Source: Rhodospirillales bacterium (lineage in GTDB: Bacteria; Pseudomonadota; Alphaproteobacteria; Rhodospirillales; Defluviicoccaceae). Taken from it: DNA of 18,045 bases. Positions within the stretch are counted from its first letter, which is position 1. Every line of letters begins with the position of its first letter. The translations under genes and the position numbers were made by a program. The stretch is taken from positions 1 through 18,045 of the forward strand of contig JAUXFS010000002.1 of assembly GCA_030622775.1 (NCBI GenBank). The letters run 5' to 3'. This document shows positions 12,721-18,045 of this stretch, piece after piece. Under the pieces are notes generated by a model. It was not told the DNA's origin and searched no databases. It saw nothing but the letters and a program-made list of their open reading frames with translations.

Positions 12721-13644
12721 CTAGCCCACGGCTTTCGCAACTTCCGCGGCGAAATCCTCGTCCTTCTTCTCGATGCCCTCGCCCAAGGCGAAACGAACAA
12801 AACCTCCCATACCGACCGGCGCGCCGGCATCCTCGGCAGCGGCTTCCAGCACCTTTTCCACCTTGCTGTCGCCCTCGATGACGAACGTCTGATCGAGCAG
12901 ACAGACCTCCTCGTAATATTTGCTCAGCCGCCCCTCGACCATTTTCTCGATGATGGCTTCCGGTTTCCCGGACGCGCGGGCCTGGTCGGTCAGGATGCTC
13001 CGTTCGCGCTCAAGAGCCTCCGGACCAAGCTCGTCACGGGAAATCGCTTGCGGGTTGGTGGCGGCGACATGCATCGCGAGCTCTCTACCCAGCCGTTCCA
13101 GTTGGCCGGCATTGCCCGCTGTCTCAAGACCTACGAGCACGGCGATCTTGCCAAGTCCGGGTCCTTGCGCGTTGTGGACGTACGATGCCAACACACCCTT
13201 TTCGACGGACAACACGGCCGCGCGGCGAAGCTTCATGTTTTCGCCGATGGTGGCGATCATATGGGTGAGTTCTTCCGCCACCGTGCGTCCGGTCCCCGGG
13301 TACTGCAGCGCGTTCAATGCCTCGACGTCATCGCCGTGCTGCAGCACCATCTTGGACATGGTGCGAACGAAATCCCGAAAGGTATCGTTGCGAGCGACGA
13401 AATCCGTTTCCGCATTGACTTCGACCACGGCTCCGCGGTTGCCGTCGACACAAACGCCAACCAAGCCCTCGGCGGCGACCCGTCCGGCTTTCTTCGCCGC
13501 GGTCGCCAAGCCCTTCTTGCGCAACCAGTCGGAGGCCGCCTCGATATCGCCCCCCGTTTCGATCAGCGCCTTCTTGCAATCCATCATTCCGGTGCCGGTC
13601 TTGTCCCGCAGCTCCTTTACAAGGGTGGCGGTGACTTCAGCCAT
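12721..13644 (-). CDS. tsf: Elongation factor Ts
   Basis: EF-Ts is the guanine nucleotide exchange factor for EF-Tu. The ATG at 13644 (MAEVTATLVK) is chosen because GAGAGG lies 6 bases upstream. The ATG two codons earlier would sit directly on that site. The 307 residues show the N-terminal UBA-like domain with signature LRDKTGTGMMDCKKAL (12-27), then the exchange core EVNAETDFVARN (75-86) with the TDFV that inserts into EF-Tu, two repeated subdomains, and the C-terminal module (KVEKVLEAAAEDAG). Length is typical of alphaproteobacteria. It follows rpsB by 71 bases, the standard pairing. Confidence 0.97.
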   Translation of the reverse strand: MAEVTATLVKELRDKTGTGMMDCKKALIETGGDIEAASDWLRKKGLATAAKKAGRVAAEGLVGVCVDGNRGAVVEVNAETDFVARNDTFRDFVRTMSKMVLQHGDDVEALNALQYPGTGRTVAEELTHMIATIGENMKLRRAAVLSVEKGVLASYVHNAQGPGLGKIAVLVGLETAGNAGQLERLGRELAMHVAATNPQAISRDELGPEALERERSILTDQARASGKPEAIIEKMVEGRLSKYYEEVCLLDQTFVIEGDSKVEKVLEAAAEDAGAPVGMGGFVRFALGEGIEKKDEDFAAEVAKAVG

Positions 13645-13715
13645 GTTCATCCTCTCTCGGTCAGGGTTTTCGATAACTGCTTGCTTGCTATCAAACGGAT
13701 TTGGTCGGGCCGTGC

Positions 13716-14717
13716 TCAGCGTGTCTCGGCGGGTTGATCGGCATCGGTGGAGCGAGGCTCGGCGTCGCTCGAGGCAGCTTCCTGCTTAGGCTCTTCGCCA
13801 GCACCTTCGGCGCCCGACTCGGCTTGCTGCTGAGTCTCTTCACTGCCTTCCGCGGCAGGTTTGGTCTCGTTTTCCGCTCCCGCCGCCGGTTCGGCCACAG
13901 GCGTTGGCTCGGCCGTAGCCGCTGGCTCGGCCGTCGCCGCCGGCTCGGCCGCTGGTTCGGCCGCACTCTCCTCCGGTACGACCTCGAGTGGCTCCTCGGC
14001 GGCGCCAAGGTCGACGCCGGAGGCGCTCATCTCCTGCTGGATGCCATCGAGGACGGCATCAACAACCAGATCGCAATACAAACCGATGGCGCGCAAAGCG
14101 TCGTCATTGCCCGGGATCGGAAAACTGATGCCCTTCGGATCGCTGTTCGAGTCGACGACCGCGACGACTGGGATGGCCAGCTTGTTCGCTTCGGCGACGG
14201 CGATGTCTTCCTTGTTGGTGTCGATGACGAAAAGCACGTCGGGCAAGCCGCCCATTTCCTTGATCCCGCCGAGCGCGCGCTCCAGCTTGTCGCGCTCACG
14301 AGTGAGGCGCAAAGTCTCTTTCTTGGTCAGCCCGAGATTCTCTTCGGCCAGTCGGTTGTCCAGGTCGCGAAGCCGCTTGATCGAGTTGGAGATGGTTCTC
14401 CAATTGGTCATCATCCCACCGAGCCAGCGGTGATTGACGTAGTACTGACCGCAACGCTTGGCGGTCTCGGCGACCTTTTCGCTTGCCTGACGCTTAGTGC
14501 CGACGAACAGCACCCGACCACCGCCGGCGACCACATCGCGCACCGCGACCAAGGCCTGATGGAGCATCGGTACGGTCTGCTCCAGATCGATGATATGAGT
14601 GCCGTTGCGGACCCCGAACAAATAGGGCTCCATCTTCGGGTTCCAGCGTCTGGTGCTATGCCCGAAGTGAACGCCGGCCTCCAGGAGCTGGCGCATGGTA
14701 AACGTGGGAAGTGCCAT
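13716..14717 (-). CDS. rpsB: Ribosomal protein S2 with long acidic C-terminal tail
   Basis: S2 binds the back of the 30S subunit late in assembly. Residues 1 to about 230 are ordinary S2: TMRQLLEAGVHFGHSTRRWNP, GTHIIDLEQT, VLFVGTKRQA, NHRWLGGMMTNW, LPDVLFVIDTNKE, IPVVAVVDSNSDP and IPGNDDALRAIGLY. Residues about 231-333 are a low-complexity extension of Ala, Glu, Pro, Thr and Gln with AEPAA(T) repeats (253-275), strongly acidic and predicted disordered. Usual S2 length is about 240-260, so roughly 80-100 residues are extra. The frame is unbroken and ends in a normal stop, so the tail appears genuine. It heads the operon, with tsf next. Confidence 0.97.
   Translation of the reverse strand: MALPTFTMRQLLEAGVHFGHSTRRWNPKMEPYLFGVRNGTHIIDLEQTVPMLHQALVAVRDVVAGGGRVLFVGTKRQASEKVAETAKRCGQYYVNHRWLGGMMTNWRTISNSIKRLRDLDNRLAEENLGLTKKETLRLTRERDKLERALGGIKEMGGLPDVLFVIDTNKEDIAVAEANKLAIPVVAVVDSNSDPKGISFPIPGNDDALRAIGLYCDLVVDAVLDGIQQEMSASGVDLGAAEEPLEVVPEESAAEPAAEPAATAEPAATAEPTPVAEPAAGAENETKPAAEGSEETQQQAESGAEGAGEEPKQEAASSDAEPRSTDADQPAETR
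13909..13965. repeat. AEPAA-coding tandem repeat in the rpsB tail
   Basis: On the plus strand, units such as GGCTCGGCCGTAGCCGCT, GGCTCGGCCGTCGCCGCC and GGCTCGGCCGCTGGTTCG follow one another. On the coding strand they give AEPAATAEPAATAEP. The units are degenerate and in frame, so slippage can change tail length without breaking rpsB. Confidence 0.7.
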
Positions 14718-14899
14718 CGAATCCGTTCCTTTTCCGGTTCAGCCTCCGCGGGTTAGCCCGGCAAGTAACCGGGCACCGGAGCGACACTTCCGCCAAGGCG
14801 ATGGCGAACGCCGCGTTCCCGCGTGTGATATCGAATGCCTGAAATAGCGTCCCGCTCGTGTGATTGCAAGGGTTAAGCCGCTTGGCGTGCGGCCGTCAA
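14718..14899 (-). promoter_or_regulatory. Leader and promoter region of rpsB
   Basis: This 182-base gap between dnaE and rpsB should carry the operon promoter. The best pair is TTGCAA and TATTTC separated by 17 bases (minus strand, about 14841-14869), which is a weak match. Downstream a 6-bp hairpin (14756-14774) precedes the ribosome binding region GGAAAAGGA. In other bacteria the rpsB leader binds S2 for autoregulation; that this hairpin does so is a guess. Confidence 0.4.
14756..14774 (-). promoter_or_regulatory. Hairpin in the rpsB leader
   Basis: GCCCGG and CCGGGC pair perfectly around a 7-base loop. The stem lies about 40 bases before the rpsB ATG, inside the presumed 5' untranslated region. 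It might be part of an S2 feedback site, but there is no sequence proof. Confidence 0.3.
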
Positions 14900-17806
14900 T
14901 CAGACTTCACGGACGTCCCGAACTCCGGGAATGCCGCGAAGTTGCAGAGCCACCGCGGGGCTGATGGCGTAGCGGCCGGGAATCCCGATCTCCACTTCCG
15001 TGCCTCCCTCGATCCACGAAACCAGCTTGACCTGTCCCCGTCCCGCGGCCTTGTCGTCGAGGATATTCCGGATCGCCGGCAGCGGTTCGGGTGAATCGAT
15101 GAACACGGCCAGGTTCGCGGTGAGTCGCTCCGCGACCTGATCCAGGGGCTCGATGGACTGAGCGGAAAAGCGCAAGCTATCTCCCTCGATCTGGACGTTC
15201 GCCCGGATCAGAAGTGAACACCCGACCTCCAACAGCTCGCGGTTCGACGCCAGAAGCTCTGAAAACACAAGAACCTCGAACACTCCCGAGGTATCCGACA
15301 ACTGGACGAACGCGTACCGGTTGCCTTTGCCGGAGGTCCGTTCCTTCTTGGAAATCACCGTTCCGGCCACAGTTACCGGGCCCGAACAACCCTGCGCGAG
15401 AACATCGGCACAGCGCACCGCTTTCAGCCGTTTCAAGCTCTTGGCGTACGCCGACAATGGATGGGCCGAAAGATAGAAACCGATGGCCTCGAACTCCTCC
15501 CTAAGGCGTTCCATCGGCGGCCAATCGCCAACCTCGGCGAGTTGTAGCTGGGAAGGCGCGTTGCTCGCATCGCCGCCGAACAAACCCATTTGTCCACTGG
15601 CGCGCTCCTCGGCGGTGGCACTGGCACGGCGCAGCAACGTCTCGACCGACTCGAACACTTGCCTGCGGTTTGCGTTCAGGTCGTCGAAAACACCGGCGCG
15701 AGCCAGATTCTCGAGTTGGCGTTTGTTGATCTGACGGGCATCAAGGCGCTTGGTGATATCATCGAGGCTCTTGAACGGACCGTTTCGCTGTCGCTCGGCC
15801 ACCAGCGTCCGCATTGCCCCCTCGCCTACGTTCTTGATCGCCGCCAGGGCAAAGCGGATCGCACTTTCGTCGGCCGATCCATTGGTCATACGCTCGACCG
15901 CGAAGGTGACCTCCGAGTTGTTGATGTCGGGTTGCAGCAAACGGATTCCCAGCCTGACCAGTTCCTGGCGAAAGGTGTTGAGCTTGTCTGTGTTGTTGAG
16001 ATCGAGGCTCATCGAAGCGGCGAGAAACTCGACCGGGTGATTGGCTTTGAGGTAGGCGGTCTGGTAGGCGACAAGCGCGTAGGCGGCGGCGTGGGATTTG
16101 TTGAAGCCGTAACCGGCGAACTTATTGACGAGATCGAAGATATGGTTGGCCTTGCCGTCGGGAACGCCGCGGGCGCGGGCGCCATCGACGAAAATATGGC
16201 GCTGCTTGTCCATCTCCTCCTTGATCTTCTTGCCCATCGCCCGGCGCAGAATGTCGGCGCTTCCCAACGAATAGCCGGACAGTTCCTGGGCGATCTGCAT
16301 GACCTGTTCCTGGTAGACCATGATCCCCTGGGTCTCGCGGAGGATGGGCTCCAGCGTCGGATAGAGGTAATCCGGTTCCTCTTCGCCGTGCTTGCGGCGG
16401 ATGTAACTGGGGATGTTGTCCATCGGCCCCGGCCGATAGAGGGCGACGACGGCGATGATGTCCTCGAAGGTATCGGGCCTCAACCTGCGCAGCACGTCAC
16501 GCATGCCCGTGCTTTCCAACTGAAACACGCCGACGGTATCGCCCCGACTCAGCATCTCGAAGACCTTGGGATCGTCGAGCGGCAGGTTCGAGAGGTCGAT
16601 GTCCTCCCCCTTTCCCCGGCGCACCATGTCCACCGCCCTGGCCAGAACGGTCAGCGTCTTCAAGCCGAGGAAATCGAATTTGACCAAGCCGGCGGCTTCC
16701 ACCCACTTCATGTTGAAGCCGGTGACCGGGATGCTCGACCGGGGATCGCGATAGAGCGGGATCAACTGGTCGAGCGATCGGTCGCCGATGACGACGCCCG
16801 CCGCGTGGGTGGAGGCGTGGCGGTACAGCCCCTCCAGCCGGGTGGCAACGTCGATCAGCTTGGCGACGACCTCGTCTTCTTGAGCCATCGCGCGGAGTTG
16901 CGGCTCGATCTCCATCGCCTGCCCGAGGGTAACCGGACTGGCCGGATTGTTCGGCACCAGCTTGCAAAGCTTGTCCACCTGGCCGTAAGGCATACCCAAC
17001 ACCCGCCCGACATCGCGCAACACCGCGCGCGCCTGCAGCTTGCCGAAGGTAATGATCTGGGCAACCCGGTCGCGACCGTACTTTTCCTGCACATGCTTGA
17101 TGACTTCGTCGCGGCGATCCTGGCAGAAGTCGATGTCGAAGTCGGGCATGGATACCCGTTCGGGGTTGAGGAAGCGCTCGAACAGGAGGCCGAAACGCAG
17201 CGGGTCGAGATCGGTGATGGCCAGCGCCCAGGCGACCACCGAGCCCGCGCCGGACCCTCGTCCGGGCCCCACCGGAATGTCGTGTTCCTTGGCCCAGCGG
17301 ATGAACTCGGCGACGATCAGGAAATAGCCGGAAAAGCCCATGTCGCAAATCACCCCGAGTTCGTAGTCGAGGCGTTCCCTGTAGGGCTGGGCCACGTGTT
17401 CCCGTTCCTCGCCCGCCATACCGGGCGTGAACACGTGTGCCTCGAGGTGTGATTCGAGCCCTTTGCGAGCCTCCGCCCGCAGTGACTCTTCCTCGCTCGA
17501 GTCCGGTCCGCAATCGTACGGCGGCAGGATCGGTTTGACGGTCTCGATCATGAAGGCACAGCGCCGGGCGATAAGCACCGTGTTGGCGACGGCGTCCGGC
17601 AGGTCCGAGAACAACGCCTGCATCTCCGACGCGCTCTTGAAGAAATGCTCCGGCGTCAGGCGTCGCCGCTCGGTGTCCGCGACGTATGCGCTCTCGGCGA
17701 TGCAAATCAGCGCGTCATGGGCCTCGTACATGTCGGGGTTGGCGAAAAAGGCCTCATTGGTGGCGACGAGCGGCGGTTGGTAATCTTTCCGCCGCAGGCG
17801 GATCAA
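14900..17806 (-). CDS. dnaE: DNA polymerase III alpha subunit, missing its N-terminal PHP region
   Basis: DnaE is the replicative polymerase catalytic subunit. The frame opens at TTG 17806, directly after an in-frame TGA at 17810-17812, and there is no ribosome binding site. Similarity to DnaE begins at PLVATNEAFF (about residue 12) and runs to the stop over 957 residues. It includes GPGRGSGAGSVVAWAL (180-195), the catalytic PDFDID (221-226), VKFDFLGLKTL with the third acid Asp378, the HhH region, and an OB fold (GTVISKKERTSGKGNRYAF) near 840. By comparison with E. coli spacing (Asp401, Asp403, Asp555) about 180 residues, most of the PHP domain, are missing. The rest is full length with intact motifs. 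The upstream 239 bases do not continue dnaE in any frame. The gene is therefore interrupted or rearranged, or the contig is joined wrongly. Confidence 0.9.
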   Translation of the reverse strand: MIRLRRKDYQPPLVATNEAFFANPDMYEAHDALICIAESAYVADTERRRLTPEHFFKSASEMQALFSDLPDAVANTVLIARRCAFMIETVKPILPPYDCGPDSSEEESLRAEARKGLESHLEAHVFTPGMAGEEREHVAQPYRERLDYELGVICDMGFSGYFLIVAEFIRWAKEHDIPVGPGRGSGAGSVVAWALAITDLDPLRFGLLFERFLNPERVSMPDFDIDFCQDRRDEVIKHVQEKYGRDRVAQIITFGKLQARAVLRDVGRVLGMPYGQVDKLCKLVPNNPASPVTLGQAMEIEPQLRAMAQEDEVVAKLIDVATRLEGLYRHASTHAAGVVIGDRSLDQLIPLYRDPRSSIPVTGFNMKWVEAAGLVKFDFLGLKTLTVLARAVDMVRRGKGEDIDLSNLPLDDPKVFEMLSRGDTVGVFQLESTGMRDVLRRLRPDTFEDIIAVVALYRPGPMDNIPSYIRRKHGEEEPDYLYPTLEPILRETQGIMVYQEQVMQIAQELSGYSLGSADILRRAMGKKIKEEMDKQRHIFVDGARARGVPDGKANHIFDLVNKFAGYGFNKSHAAAYALVAYQTAYLKANHPVEFLAASMSLDLNNTDKLNTFRQELVRLGIRLLQPDINNSEVTFAVERMTNGSADESAIRFALAAIKNVGEGAMRTLVAERQRNGPFKSLDDITKRLDARQINKRQLENLARAGVFDDLNANRRQVFESVETLLRRASATAEERASGQMGLFGGDASNAPSQLQLAEVGDWPPMERLREEFEAIGFYLSAHPLSAYAKSLKRLKAVRCADVLAQGCSGPVTVAGTVISKKERTSGKGNRYAFVQLSDTSGVFEVLVFSELLASNRELLEVGCSLLIRANVQIEGDSLRFSAQSIEPLDQVAERLTANLAVFIDSPEPLPAIRNILDDKAAGRGQVKLVSWIEGGTEVEIGIPGRYAISPAVALQLRGIPGVRDVREV

Positions 17807-17830
17807 TCTTCAATCCTCCGCCTCCGGCGG
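17789..17830. repeat. Pair of CCGCC-NNN-GGCGG palindromes at the dnaE junction
   Basis: Two 13-base palindromes of the same form lie 16 bases apart: CCGCCGCAGGCGG (17789-17801) and CCGCCTCCGGCGG (17818-17830). The first falls in the short non-DnaE leader of the open frame, the second in the non-coding flank. They straddle the breakpoint where similarity to DnaE ends, and look like a small REP-type hairpin unit. Confidence 0.5.
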
Positions 17831-18045
17831 ACCCGGATTGGGTGTAAACTGCGAGGTGACATTTTGTGGTTACAATATATTACAGCCAGGGGGACAAGTA
17901 TCACATCACGGGCCATGGCTTTGCGAATCACAATGGCAGTCTGCGTCCATATTTGTAGTTTTCCCGACGGATTAAACCGAATGCCGGTGTGACAATTTGA
18001 ATGGGTAATACTTTTTTCCCTGATCCTATGCTGTATGTTCTTACC
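17831..18045. other. AT-richer non-coding flank, possible insertion-sequence end
   Basis: No gene is visible here. The base composition is clearly more AT-rich than the neighbouring operon. Two related motifs in the same orientation occur at 17856-17873 (GTGACATTTTGTGGTTAC) and 17989-18007 (GTGACAATTTGAATGGGTA). A TGT lies 13 bases before the first. Multiple GTGACA-type repeats near a TGT tip resemble ends of IS21-type elements. No transposase is seen before the window ends, so this is suggestive only. Confidence 0.3.

Noticed and set aside
12640..13737. 365-codon open frame on the plus strand beginning MGHGIVKVGTW
   Set aside because: Apart from the inverted pyrH-like first 11 codons it runs antisense through tsf, has no recognisable domain, and tsf is certain.
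15590..17452. 620-codon open frame on the plus strand opposite dnaE
   Set aside because: It is a long antisense frame typical of GC-rich coding DNA. Its composition is that of a shadow, and dnaE motifs on the other strand are unambiguous.
1..18045. CRISPR array, tRNA, rRNA, toxin-antitoxin or phage genes
   Set aside because: I looked for regularly spaced repeats, cloverleaf-like segments and small paired genes, and found none. The window is a core operon with a few altered junctions.

Overview
The window looks like a chromosomal segment of a GC-rich alphaproteobacterium, probably close to Rhodospirillales. This is inferred from gene order and protein character; I could not run a database search. 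All genes I can support lie on the minus strand, so transcription runs from high to low coordinates.

Region by region, in transcription order: (1) 17807-18045 is AT-richer, non-coding sequence. It abuts a DNA polymerase III alpha gene (dnaE, 14900-17806) that lacks about the first 180 residues, most of the PHP domain. (2) 14718-14899 is the leader of the translation and envelope operon. (3) rpsB and tsf (13716-14717, 12721-13644) encode ribosomal protein S2 with a long acidic tail and elongation factor Ts. (4) The tsf-pyrH gap (12434-12720) holds several hairpins and an inverted 33-bp near-copy of the pyrH start. (5) pyrH, frr, uppS, cdsA, dxr, rseP, bamA and skp/ompH (4345-12433) form the classical alphaproteobacterial run linking translation, isoprenoid and undecaprenyl supply, phospholipid synthesis and outer-membrane assembly. 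(6) The lipid A part that normally follows (lpxD-fabZ-lpxA-lpxI-lpxB) is collapsed. lpxD and lpxA are absent, fabZ is intact, lpxI stops after its N-terminal domain, and lpxB is not present. (7) From 2844 down to 149 there are six small exported proteins: a SYLF-domain protein, two lipoproteins, two secreted proteins of unknown function and a pentapeptide-repeat protein. The left edge carries a dispersed-repeat-like sequence.

The core genes are ordinary and well supported. The parts worth a second look are the inverted duplication that can pair with the pyrH start codon, the stripped lipid A locus, the decapitated dnaE with its foreign-looking junction, and the roughly 100-residue Ala/Glu/Pro tail on S2. 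I found no CRISPR array, tRNA, rRNA, or complete mobile element.
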